A stretch of DNA of 64,000 bases from an uncultured Roseobacter sp. (GTDB lineage: Bacteria > Pseudomonadota > Alphaproteobacteria > Rhodobacterales > Rhodobacteraceae): positions 806,001-870,000 of the forward strand of contig NZ_CANKYM010000002.1 in the NCBI RefSeq assembly GCF_947488185.1. Reading direction: 5' to 3'. Position 1 is the stretch's first letter, and each line of letters begins with the position of its first letter. Positions 7,847 to 14,984 of this stretch are shown in pieces. A program made the translations under genes and the position numbers. The notes below the pieces were generated by a model. The model searched no databases and was not told the DNA's origin. It saw only the letters and a program-made list of their open reading frames with translations.

Positions 7847-8710
7847 TCAGAGCTTGTTGACCGGCAATTTCAGCATAACGTCGCCCTGTTCATCCGGCTC
7901 GGGCATATGGCCCGCGCGCATGTTGACCTGCAGCGAGGGCAAAATCAGCTTTGGCATGCCCAGCGTTGCGTCACGCGCCCGGCGCATCTCAACGAAGCTG
8001 TTCTCATCCCGATCCGCGCCCACATGTATATTGCGCGCCTTCTGGGCGCCCACAGTGGTTTCCCAGGCAAATTCTTCGCGGCCGGGTGCCTTGTAATCGT
8101 GCCCGACAAAAATCCGTGTGTCATCCGGCAGGCTGAGAATGCGCTGGATCGATTGGAAAAGATCGCGGGCGGAGCCGCCGGGAAAGTCGCAGCGGGCGGT
8201 CCCGAAATCGGGCATGAAGAGTGTATCGCCCACAAAAGCCGCGTCGCCGATCACATATGTCATACAGGCGGGCGTATGGCCCGGCGTGTGCATCACATCG
8301 GCACGAAGCTGGCCGATGTGAAAGCTGTCGCCGTCGCCGAAAAGGCGGTCGAACTGACTGCCGTCGCGCTGAAAATCCGTGCCTTCGTTGAAAACCTTGC
8401 CGAAGGTATCCTGTACCGTCGTGATCTGATTGCCGATCCCGATCTGACCGCCCAGCTGCTCCTGCAGGTACGGCGCGGCGGAGAGGTGATCGGCATGCAC
8501 GTGGGTTTCGAGAATCCACTGCACGGTCAGGTTTTCGGCCTGCACATGGGCCATCACCGCATCCGCCGAGGCGGTGTCCGTGCGCCCCGAGGCGTGATCG
8601 AAATCCAGCACCGAATCGACAATCGCGCAGGCGGCACCCTGCGGATCCCGTACGACATAGCTGACGGTGTTGGTTGCGGTATCGAAGAAGGCTTTGACAC
8701 TGGGTGACAT
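7847..8710 (-). CDS. MBL-fold metallo-hydrolase (persulfide dioxygenase / Blh type)
   Basis: A 287-residue metallo-beta-lactamase-fold protein with the metal motif THVHADH (H70, H72, D74, H75), downstream metal-ligand histidines in HTPGHTPACM and the late FVGHDYK motif. This pattern fits the ETHE1/Blh branch, which oxidises glutathione persulfide to sulfite using one iron. The start at 8710 is chosen because GGAG lies eight bases upstream; an ORF extension to 8734 has no support. A promoter and a palindromic operator lie directly upstream. With the DUF442 gene it forms a likely sulfide-detoxification pair. No sulfide:quinone reductase or BigR/SqrR regulator gene is present in the window. Confidence 0.85.
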   Translation of the reverse strand: MSPSVKAFFDTATNTVSYVVRDPQGAACAIVDSVLDFDHASGRTDTASADAVMAHVQAENLTVQWILETHVHADHLSAAPYLQEQLGGQIGIGNQITTVQDTFGKVFNEGTDFQRDGSQFDRLFGDGDSFHIGQLRADVMHTPGHTPACMTYVIGDAAFVGDTLFMPDFGTARCDFPGGSARDLFQSIQRILSLPDDTRIFVGHDYKAPGREEFAWETTVGAQKARNIHVGADRDENSFVEMRRARDATLGMPKLILPSLQVNMRAGHMPEPDEQGDVMLKLPVNKL

Positions 8711-8728
8711 GGGCAAGGCTCCGTTAGA

Positions 8729-8765
8729 CACCACAATTATATGGTGGTCACTACCGCGCTTGCAA
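8729..8765 (-). promoter_or_regulatory. Promoter with operator over the -10 box, driving the MBL gene
   Basis: On the minus strand TTGCAA (8760-8765) and TATAAT (8736-8741, a perfect -10) are separated by 18 bp. The -10 box sits inside an inverted repeat with arms CACCA and TGGTG (8729-8746 on the plus strand). That is the expected geometry for repression by a dimeric regulator, possibly an ArsR-family sulfide sensor encoded elsewhere. Regulator identity is inference. Confidence 0.6.
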
Positions 8766-8774
8766 GCGGTGCGA

Positions 8775-9014
8775 TCAGGCCAAGAAGATGCCCAGAATGA
8801 CCAGCATCAGCCCTATGACAGATAAAAAGAGTGCGCCGAGGTTCATGGGCAAGGCGGTTTTCAGCTTTGCCCGCATTTCTGCGTCCGGAAGATGGGCGCG
8901 GCGGGCGCGGGCCACGTAAATAATGCACCATACAAGGCCGATAAGCCCGATGAAGGACAGCGACGCGCCGCCCCAGATCAGCAAATCGAAGATGGATGTT
9001 TCGTGTGTTTCCAT
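8775..9014 (-). CDS. Small two-helix membrane protein
   Basis: A 79-residue protein with two hydrophobic helices, about residues 10-34 (LIWGGASLSFIGLIGLVWCI) and 58-78 (GALFLSVIGLMLVILGIFLA), separated by a basic/acidic loop (ARARRAHLPDAEMRAK). The topology is a simple hairpin in the inner membrane. The family is not named, although similar short proteins are common in Rhodobacterales. It lies upstream of the MBL gene on the same strand, but the strong promoter between them suggests separate transcription. No catalytic motif is visible. Confidence 0.7.
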   Translation of the reverse strand: METHETSIFDLLIWGGASLSFIGLIGLVWCIIYVARARRAHLPDAEMRAKLKTALPMNLGALFLSVIGLMLVILGIFLA

Positions 9015-9179
9015 GCCGCAGCGCTATCCAATTCCCGCTGCGAGTGCAAGTCACGCCGCCGTGCCGGGGCCCGGCCCAACAGGCGTCGTTTTGTCACAAG
9101 CGCAAAGCGGCTTGCAGCGCCAGCGCCGGAAGGCTAGGCAAGGGCCGACCGATTTCCCGCAAGCGACAAGGATATTCTC

Positions 9180-9464
9180 ATGAGTGACAGCGCCACCGAT
9201 CTGCCGGAACAGGATGTGCAGGGCGACGCGACCTACCGCGTGACCGCCAATGAATTGCGCCAGTTCGTGGAGCGGATCGAGCGGCTGGATGCAGAGAAGA
9301 AGGATCTGGCCGAGCAGCAAAAAGAGGTCATGGCCGAGGCCAAGGCACGCGGCTATGACACCAAGGTGATGCGCAAGGTCATCGCATTGCGCAAGCGGGA
9401 CGCGGATGACATCGCCGAAGAAGAAGCGGTGCTTGAGATGTACAAGGAAGCGCTGGGGATGTAG
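9180..9464 (+). CDS. gapR: GapR-type DUF2312 nucleoid-associated protein
   Basis: A 94-residue coiled-coil protein of the DUF2312 family, including the diagnostic ELRQFVERIERLDAEKKDL and EAKARGYDTKVMRKVIALRK. In Caulobacter, GapR is an essential AT-rich, overtwisted-DNA-binding protein that follows the replication and transcription machinery and helps topoisomerases. The length and the basic C-terminal half (RKVIALRKRD) agree with that family. The ATG at 9180 follows AAGGA at a good distance. It appears to be monocistronic. The family is alphaproteobacterial, which supports the taxonomic placement. Confidence 0.93.
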   Translation: MSDSATDLPEQDVQGDATYRVTANELRQFVERIERLDAEKKDLAEQQKEVMAEAKARGYDTKVMRKVIALRKRDADDIAEEEAVLEMYKEALGM

Positions 9465-9509
9465 CCGGGTGGGGCCGGTACGATCCGCCCTGACCTTGAG
9501 GCATGACTA

Positions 9510-9902
9510 TCAGTCGGGGACCGCTGCGGGTGTGTCCTGACTGAAGACGTTGATCCAGCCTGTTCCGTTCCGTTTCCAGATGGAGCTGACATACATGACA
9601 TCCTCCTTGGTGCAGGCGGGTCGGCTGTACGTTGCGCGATAGCTGAGCAGGGCGTAATCCGACCCCAGTTCCATCACCCGTTCCTGATCCATTTTGTACC
9701 GCCCGACTGTTGGCCCCGACGCCAACTGTCGGGTGTGGCCATCTTTGCCTGCAAGACCATCAGGATACACGCCCAGGAAACTGGCATGCAAAGCGGCGGC
9801 ATCCTGCGCCATGTTGCCGGAGACCAGCGCCTCCCATATGGCGGTTTCGCATTGGAGTAACTCCGCCATTAAGGCCGCATCCTCGGCGGTGTTTTGGGTC
9901 AT
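9510..9902 (-). CDS. NTF2-like (DUF4440-type) protein
   Basis: A 130-residue protein of the nuclear-transport-factor-2-like fold. It begins with a helix (AEDAALMAELLQCETAIWEA), continues with a loop and strand pattern, and ends with SSIWKRNGTGWINVFSQDTP, the usual closing strand of SnoaL/DUF4440-type proteins. These small cone-shaped domains bind or isomerise small ligands, and the exact role here is unknown. A longer reading frame upstream to 10190 runs into the divergent NmrA-like gene and is not supported, so the ATG at 9902 was chosen. The intergenic space towards 10108 holds repeated operator-like sequences that may also affect this gene. Confidence 0.7.
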   Translation of the reverse strand: MTQNTAEDAALMAELLQCETAIWEALVSGNMAQDAAALHASFLGVYPDGLAGKDGHTRQLASGPTVGRYKMDQERVMELGSDYALLSYRATYSRPACTKEDVMYVSSIWKRNGTGWINVFSQDTPAAVPD

Positions 9903-10029
9903 GGGCGCATCTTTCAATATCAGAGTGTGAAGGGCATGCGTGAGGATGCCGGGTGCCGCATATGTAAGGCATCTAAAATCTGTTCGCGATCTTCCGTAAG
10001 GGGCGGCGCCGAAGAGCGATGATCGGGCG

Positions 10030-10078
10030 TTGACGCTGTGTAAAGAATCGGATATTGACGCTGTGTAAAGTTTACACA
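10030..10078. promoter_or_regulatory. Tandem TTGACGCTGTGTAAAG repeats plus TGTGTAAA/TTTACACA palindrome
   Basis: The 16-mer TTGACGCTGTGTAAAG occurs at 10030-10045 and again at 10055-10070, 25 bp apart. The second copy runs into TTTACACA, creating a 17-bp palindrome (arms TGTGTAAA and TTTACACA around G) at 10062-10078. Each copy starts with a -35-like TTGACG. This is a promoter/operator region for the NmrA-like gene at 10108, and the palindrome resembles TetR-type operators. Confidence 0.6.
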
Positions 10079-10107
10079 ATGTAAAACCCTGAATTGGAGA
10101 GCACATC

Positions 10108-10737
10108 ATGAAGGTTGTCGTTTTTGGAGCCACCGGCAGTGTTGGATGCCTGACCGTGGCAAAGATGGTTTCGGAGGGCCATGAGGTCACCGCATTCGCG
10201 CGTCACCCCGAGCGGCTGGATATTCAGAGCCCGGCCCTGACACGTGTGGCGGGGGATGCGATGGACGGGGCCGCCGTTGCCGGGGCGATCCGGGGTCATG
10301 ATGCTGTGGTTGTCACCTTGGGCGCGGGTAAATCGCGTAAGGGGTCCGTTCGATCACAAGGCACGATGAACGTCATCCGGGGAATGCAGACCCACGGGGT
10401 AAAGCGTCTCATCTGCCAGTCCACTCTGGGGGCGCATGAAAGCTGGAACAACCTGAACTTCTTCTGGAAACGGATCATGTTCGGCGCAGTGCTGCGCCCT
10501 GTCTTCAAGGATCATGAATTGCAGGAAAACCTGGTGCGCGCGAGCGGGTTGGACTGGACAATCGTGCGCCCCAGCGCCTTCACCGACGGACCAGCCACGG
10601 ACAGCTTCAAGGAAGGCTTTGGACGGCAGGAACGCAACCTCACCCTCAAGATCGCGCGCGCGGATCTGGCGGGATTCCTGACCCGGCAGCTGACCGATCT
10701 TGCCTATGCGCAGCGTGCGGTAGGTGTTTCGAACTAG
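10108..10737 (+). CDS. NmrA-like NAD(P)-binding reductase/epimerase
   Basis: A 209-residue atypical short-chain dehydrogenase with the N-terminal dinucleotide-binding motif VVVFGATGSVG (GxxGxxG, about residues 3-13) and the NAD(P)-binding family pattern HDAVVVTLGAGKS. The C-terminal DWTIVRPSAFTDG is typical of the NmrA/SDR_a5 group (flavin reductase-like, NAD(P)H-binding). The role is probably redox sensing or reduction of a small quinone-like compound. The ATG at 10108 is preceded by TTGGAGAG. Its stop codon overlaps the stop of the convergent D-cysteine desulfhydrase gene by the four bases CTAG. Confidence 0.85.
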   Translation: MKVVVFGATGSVGCLTVAKMVSEGHEVTAFARHPERLDIQSPALTRVAGDAMDGAAVAGAIRGHDAVVVTLGAGKSRKGSVRSQGTMNVIRGMQTHGVKRLICQSTLGAHESWNNLNFFWKRIMFGAVLRPVFKDHELQENLVRASGLDWTIVRPSAFTDGPATDSFKEGFGRQERNLTLKIARADLAGFLTRQLTDLAYAQRAVGVSN

Positions 10738-11738
10738 GCCTTGGGGTGGGGGAAGGCGTTTTCTAAGGCGGATTGATAAGCGAATAGGGACGCCAGCCCG
10801 CCGGTGTGCACGAAGAGCACGCGTTCACCGGGATTGATGTCGCCGCGCGCTACCAGTGCGGGGATGGCGGCAAAAACCTTGGCCGTGTAGACCGGGTCGA
10901 GAATGATGCCTTCGGTCTGCGCCATCATCGCCGTGGCCTGTGCCGCCGCCGGACCGAGTTGCCCATAGCCGGGCGACAGGGCGCCGTCCCAGATGGCGAT
11001 GTCCGTGTCTTGGGCGGCGGTAGTCCCGGTCATCTTTGCGAGGGCGTCGAGTACCTGGTGCATCCGGTCCTGCTGTTGTTTCGCGTCCCGGCGCACGCAG
11101 CTGCCGATGACCCGCGCGCGGTGACCTGCTTTCCGCAGCCCGTGCAACAGCCCGGCGTGTGTCAGGCCACTGCCAGAGGCCACGACCACCACATCGAACC
11201 CGTCATCCTGCGACAGGATTTCCTCGGCCGCGCGCATATATCCCAGGGCGCCCAGCGGTGCGTTTCCCAGCGCCAGTGGGATGACATAGGGGGTGCGCCC
11301 GGCCTCTTCCTCTTCCGCCGCGCGTGCGCGCAGCGCGGCATCCGCGCCTGCCTCATCTTCACCCACCGGGTAGTGCATGACTTCCGCCCCCAGCAGGCGC
11401 GACAGCAGCACATTCCCATTCGCCCCGTAGAGCGCATCGGTCAGGGGCACGCGGTCTTCCAATTGGACGATGGTTTTCATGCCCAGTTTTGCCGCCGACG
11501 CCGCCGCGGTCCGTACGAAGTTGGATTGTACCGCACCGGTGATCAGGACGGTCTGCGCGCGGACCTGTTGCGCCGCGCCAAGATAATACTCCAGCTGCCG
11601 CGATTTGTTGCCGCCCATCGTGGTCCCGGCCAGATCATCACGTTTGATATGCAGCGAGATGCCAAGTTCATCCGACAACCGCGGCAGGTGTTCTATCGGG
11701 GTCACGGCGCTGACAAGTGAGGCGCGGGGAAAATCCAT
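10734..11738 (-). CDS. dcyD: D-cysteine desulfhydrase / ACC deaminase-family PLP enzyme
   Basis: A 334-residue fold-type II PLP enzyme. The cofactor lysine is K45 in AGTTMGGNKSRQLEYYL, followed by TGAVQSNFVRTAAASAAKLG, which is typical of the D-cysteine desulfhydrase and 1-aminocyclopropane-1-carboxylate deaminase group. D-cysteine desulfhydrase releases pyruvate, ammonia and sulfide. The substrate cannot be fixed from the sequence alone and other D-amino acids are possible. The start at 11738 follows AAGGGAC, and the reading frame further upstream lacks family resemblance. It is divergent from the GntR regulator of the MttB-like operon, so it may belong to the same regulon. Confidence 0.82.
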   Translation of the reverse strand: MDFPRASLVSAVTPIEHLPRLSDELGISLHIKRDDLAGTTMGGNKSRQLEYYLGAAQQVRAQTVLITGAVQSNFVRTAAASAAKLGMKTIVQLEDRVPLTDALYGANGNVLLSRLLGAEVMHYPVGEDEAGADAALRARAAEEEEAGRTPYVIPLALGNAPLGALGYMRAAEEILSQDDGFDVVVVASGSGLTHAGLLHGLRKAGHRARVIGSCVRRDAKQQQDRMHQVLDALAKMTGTTAAQDTDIAIWDGALSPGYGQLGPAAAQATAMMAQTEGIILDPVYTAKVFAAIPALVARGDINPGERVLFVHTGGLASLFAYQSALENAFPHPKA

Positions 11739-11854
11739 GGGCTGTCCCTTGGTTCTGTAAATGGATGTGCTCCGCATCGTGCCATGAAAGCGAATATCGG
11801 CCAAGTCAGACGCTTGAGAGGGGTTGGTCGAGAGTTATCTTGACGGGCTCGAAA

Positions 11855-11875
11855 TTGTATACATTTAGTACACAA
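11855..11875. promoter_or_regulatory. GntR-type operator upstream of the MttB-like operon
   Basis: TTGTATAC and GTACACAA form a near-perfect dyad (7 of 8 positions) around ATTTA, 20 bases before the GntR start codon. TTGACG at 11840-11845 is a possible -35 box just upstream. FadR/FCD-type GntR proteins typically bind short GTAC-containing dyads like this, so autoregulation is likely. Confidence 0.55.
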
Positions 11876-11894
11876 AGTGAACCTGGAGTTGCCG

Positions 11895-12599
11895 ATGCCC
11901 CGTTTGTCCAAGGACCAGTGCCTGAGTGATCTGAAGCTGCGCATCCTGTCTACGGCGCTTGCGCCCGGCAGCGATCTGGATGAAACGACGCTTGCAGAAC
12001 ACTACGGGATGTCGCGTACGCCCATGCGCGAAGTGTTGCACCGGCTGGCCGGGGCGGGCTTTATCACGACGTCGGAGAACCGCGGTGCCAAGGTGGCATC
12101 GATGGACATTGGCACCATGCGGACGTTCTTTCAGACCGCCCCGATGATCTACGCCAATATCGCCAGCCTTGCGGCAGAGGCGCGGACAGGCCCGCAGATG
12201 GATGCGCTCAAGGACGCGCAGCATGCTTTCACCAAGGCGACCGCAGCGCAGGATGCGCAGGCGACGGCACTGGCCAATCACCGGTTTCATGCCGTGATCG
12301 GAGAGATGGCGCACAACCCTTACCTGGTCGCGTCACTGGATCGGTTGCTGATCGACCATACGCGGTTGAGCCAGCGGTTTTACCAGCCCGCCAATGCGAA
12401 TGAAAAGATGTTGATCGTGAAGGCAAGCGATCAGCATGACGCGCTGATCACGGCAATCGAGGCGCAGGAGAGCGCTCTGGCGATCGATCTGTCGTTACAG
12501 CACTGGGATTTGTCGCGGGACCGGATGGAACGCTATGTGCGGCCTGATCCGCTGCCGGTGGATGTTGTGTCACTGAAGGACCGGCGCAATGCAGTTTGA
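11895..12599 (+). CDS. GntR-family (FCD subfamily) transcriptional regulator
   Basis: A 234-residue regulator with an N-terminal winged helix-turn-helix (about residues 5-65, including LDETTLAEHYGMSRTPMREV, the canonical GntR recognition helix) and an all-helical FCD ligand-binding domain. The latter shows the metal/ligand residues HRFHAVIGEMAHNPYL and SDQHDALITAIE. The chosen ATG at 11895 lies six bases after GGAG; a GTG at 11877 is also in frame. Its end overlaps the start of the DapA-like gene by 11 bases, so it is the first cistron of the catabolic operon and most likely its substrate-responsive repressor. Confidence 0.9.
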   Translation: MPRLSKDQCLSDLKLRILSTALAPGSDLDETTLAEHYGMSRTPMREVLHRLAGAGFITTSENRGAKVASMDIGTMRTFFQTAPMIYANIASLAAEARTGPQMDALKDAQHAFTKATAAQDAQATALANHRFHAVIGEMAHNPYLVASLDRLLIDHTRLSQRFYQPANANEKMLIVKASDQHDALITAIEAQESALAIDLSLQHWDLSRDRMERYVRPDPLPVDVVSLKDRRNAV

Positions 12600-13494
12600 A
12601 GGCATCTACACACCGCTGATCACACCCTATCACGCAGATTTCTCGCTGAACGAGGCCGCATTGGGCGAGACGGTGGAGCACCTGATTTTTGCGGGCGTGC
12701 ATGGGCTCATCGTGGCGGGGACCACGGGGGAATATTACGCCCAGTCGATGGAGGAGCGGGTGGACATGATGCGCCGCTGCAAGGCGTTGATTGCCGGGCG
12801 CGTGCCGATGATCGTTGGCACAGGCGCGATCCGCACGGAGGACAGCGTTGCCTATGCGGAGGCCGCCAGGGAGGTGGGGGCGGATGCGATCCTGATCGCC
12901 ACGCCGCCTTACGCCTATCCAACAGGTCGCGAGATTGCCTTGCACGCGCTGGCCGTGGACCGGGCCGCGAACCTGCCCGCGATGCTCTACAACTACCCGG
13001 GCCGGATGAGCGTCGATATGGACGAAGAGTGTCTTGACCGTCTGGGCCGCAGCCCGAATTTCTGTGCCATCAAGGAAAGCTCGGGCGATATCAATCGCTT
13101 GCATATGCTGGCGCGCGACTATCCGCATATCGCGCTGAGCTGCGGGATGGATGATCAGGCGCTGGAGTTCTTTGCCTGGGGCGCGCGCAGCTGGGTCTGC
13201 GCAGGGTCGAATTTCGCGCCCGAAGCGCATCTGGCGCTGTACCGCGCCTGTGCGGTCGATGGGGATTTCGCGCGTGGCCGTGCGATTATGTCGGCAATGC
13301 TGCCGCTGATGCGGGTGCTGGAGCAGGGCGGCAAGTTCATTCAGTGCATCAAGCACGGTGTGACGCTGCGGGGCATCGACGCAGGGCCGCCGCGCAAGCC
13401 GTTGCAACCGCTCAACAAAGACGACAAGCGCGCTTTGGACGAGGTGATCCGTACGATGACCGCCACCATTGCCGCCATTCCGGGAGCCCTGTGA
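12589..13494 (+). CDS. Dihydrodipicolinate synthase-family lyase/deaminase
   Basis: A 301-residue class I aldolase-fold enzyme of the DapA/NanA family. The GTTGE motif, the catalytic tyrosine Y134 in LYNYPGRM and the Schiff-base lysine K162 in FCAIKESSGD are all present. In catabolic operons, family members act as aldolases, or as deaminases such as delta1-pyrroline-4-hydroxy-2-carboxylate deaminase in hydroxyproline breakdown. It is not a likely biosynthetic DapA because it is embedded in a GntR-MttB operon. Its stop overlaps the start of the aldehyde dehydrogenase gene (ATGA), which implies translational coupling. Confidence 0.88.
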   Translation: MQFEGIYTPLITPYHADFSLNEAALGETVEHLIFAGVHGLIVAGTTGEYYAQSMEERVDMMRRCKALIAGRVPMIVGTGAIRTEDSVAYAEAAREVGADAILIATPPYAYPTGREIALHALAVDRAANLPAMLYNYPGRMSVDMDEECLDRLGRSPNFCAIKESSGDINRLHMLARDYPHIALSCGMDDQALEFFAWGARSWVCAGSNFAPEAHLALYRACAVDGDFARGRAIMSAMLPLMRVLEQGGKFIQCIKHGVTLRGIDAGPPRKPLQPLNKDDKRALDEVIRTMTATIAAIPGAL

Positions 13495-14984
13495 TGACCG
13501 ATCTTCTGACCCGGGCGGAGTATGCCGCCATTGCCGCTGATCTGGATTTCCCCGCAGCGCCGTTCATCGACGGCAAATTTCGCAAGGGCGCGGGGGGGAT
13601 GATGTCCACGCTGAACCCCGCCACGGGCGAGGAGATCACGCAGATCTCCACGGCTGGTCCGGCGGATGTTGATCTCGCCGTCAGCAAGGCGCGCGAGGCC
13701 TTTGAACAGGGGCATTGGGCGCGCATGCACCCGTCAGATCGCAAGGACATGCTGATCAAACTCTGCAAATACATCACGCGGCGCAGGCGGGAGCTGGCGG
13801 TGCTGGAGAGCCTGGAGTCCGGCAAGCCGATCCGCGATTGCGAGCTGGTGGATGTTCCCGAGGCCATTCACTGCATCAAATGGCACGCAGAGGCGGCGGA
13901 CAAGATCTATGACCAGACCTCCCCCGCGGGAGATGATGCGCTGTCGGTCATCGTGCGGGAGCCGGTGGGTGTTGTGGCGGCGATCCTGCCGTGGAACTTC
14001 CCGCTGTTGATGCTGGCCTGGAAGATCGGCCCGGCGCTCGCGGCGGGCTGTTCGGTCATTGTGAAACCGGCGGAGCAGACCTCGATGACCGCGCTGCGGG
14101 TGGCGGAGCTGGCACATATGGCGGGGGTGCCGCGCGGCGTGTTGCAGGTGCTGCCGGGCGATGGGCCATCGGTGGGGGAACCGCTGGGCCGGCATATGGA
14201 TGTGGACATGATGAGCTTCACCGGCTCGACGGAGACGGGGCGCCACTTCCTGCGCTATGCTGCGGACAGCAACCTGAAAAAGGTCGTACTGGAGTGCGGC
14301 GGCAAGAACCCGGCGGTGGTGCTGGCCGATGCCGAGAACCTCGATCATGTGGCCGAGCATGTGGTCAACGCGGCCTTCTGGAACATGGGCGAGAATTGCT
14401 CGGCTGCGTCGCGGTTGATTGTGCACAAAGATGTCAAAGCACCGCTGCTGGAGCGGATCATGGCGCGGTTGCGGGACTGGAAGACGGGTGATCCGCTGGA
14501 CCCTGCAAACCACCTCGGCGCGCTGATCGACGCGGATCATCTGGCCAAGGTCAACGGCTACCTGACCGGTCCCGCGCTGGCCGGAGGCACGTCGGACGGG
14601 CCGTTTATGCCACCTGCGATCTATGAGGTGGCCAAGGATGATGTGAAGGCGCGGGAGGAGATTTTCGGGCCCGTTCTTAGTGTGATCGAGGTGGCCTCGA
14701 CTGATGAGGCGATCGCGGTGGCCAATGACACGGCCTACGGGCTTGCGGCCAGCGTCTTTACCGCCAATACGCGCACGGCGATCCGCGCGGCACGAGACAT
14801 CCGGGCGGGTACGGTCACCGTGAATTGCTATGGCGAGGGTGATATCGCGACGCCCTTTGGCGGGTACAAGCAGTCGGGCTTTGGCGGGCGCGACAATGGA
14901 ATGCAGGCGCATGACCAATACACCGAGCTGAAGACTATCTGGGTCGATCTGAGCGACCCCGCAGACGGAGATAACATCGGATGA
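13494..14984 (+). CDS. Betaine-aldehyde-dehydrogenase-like aldehyde dehydrogenase
   Basis: A 496-residue NAD(P)-dependent aldehyde dehydrogenase with the catalytic cysteine C302 in NMGENCSAASR, the general base E267 in LECGGKNP, the Rossmann region motif PWNFPLLMLAWKIGPALAAG and the FTGSTETGR loop. It oxidises an aldehyde to the acid in the cytoplasm. By analogy with hydroxyproline or betaine pathways the substrate could be a semialdehyde produced by the DapA-like enzyme; that is inference. The start is the ATG overlapping the previous stop (ATGA), giving MTDLLTRAEY. A longer upstream frame is not supported. Confidence 0.92.
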   Translation: MTDLLTRAEYAAIAADLDFPAAPFIDGKFRKGAGGMMSTLNPATGEEITQISTAGPADVDLAVSKAREAFEQGHWARMHPSDRKDMLIKLCKYITRRRRELAVLESLESGKPIRDCELVDVPEAIHCIKWHAEAADKIYDQTSPAGDDALSVIVREPVGVVAAILPWNFPLLMLAWKIGPALAAGCSVIVKPAEQTSMTALRVAELAHMAGVPRGVLQVLPGDGPSVGEPLGRHMDVDMMSFTGSTETGRHFLRYAADSNLKKVVLECGGKNPAVVLADAENLDHVAEHVVNAAFWNMGENCSAASRLIVHKDVKAPLLERIMARLRDWKTGDPLDPANHLGALIDADHLAKVNGYLTGPALAGGTSDGPFMPPAIYEVAKDDVKAREEIFGPVLSVIEVASTDEAIAVANDTAYGLAASVFTANTRTAIRAARDIRAGTVTVNCYGEGDIATPFGGYKQSGFGGRDNGMQAHDQYTELKTIWVDLSDPADGDNIG

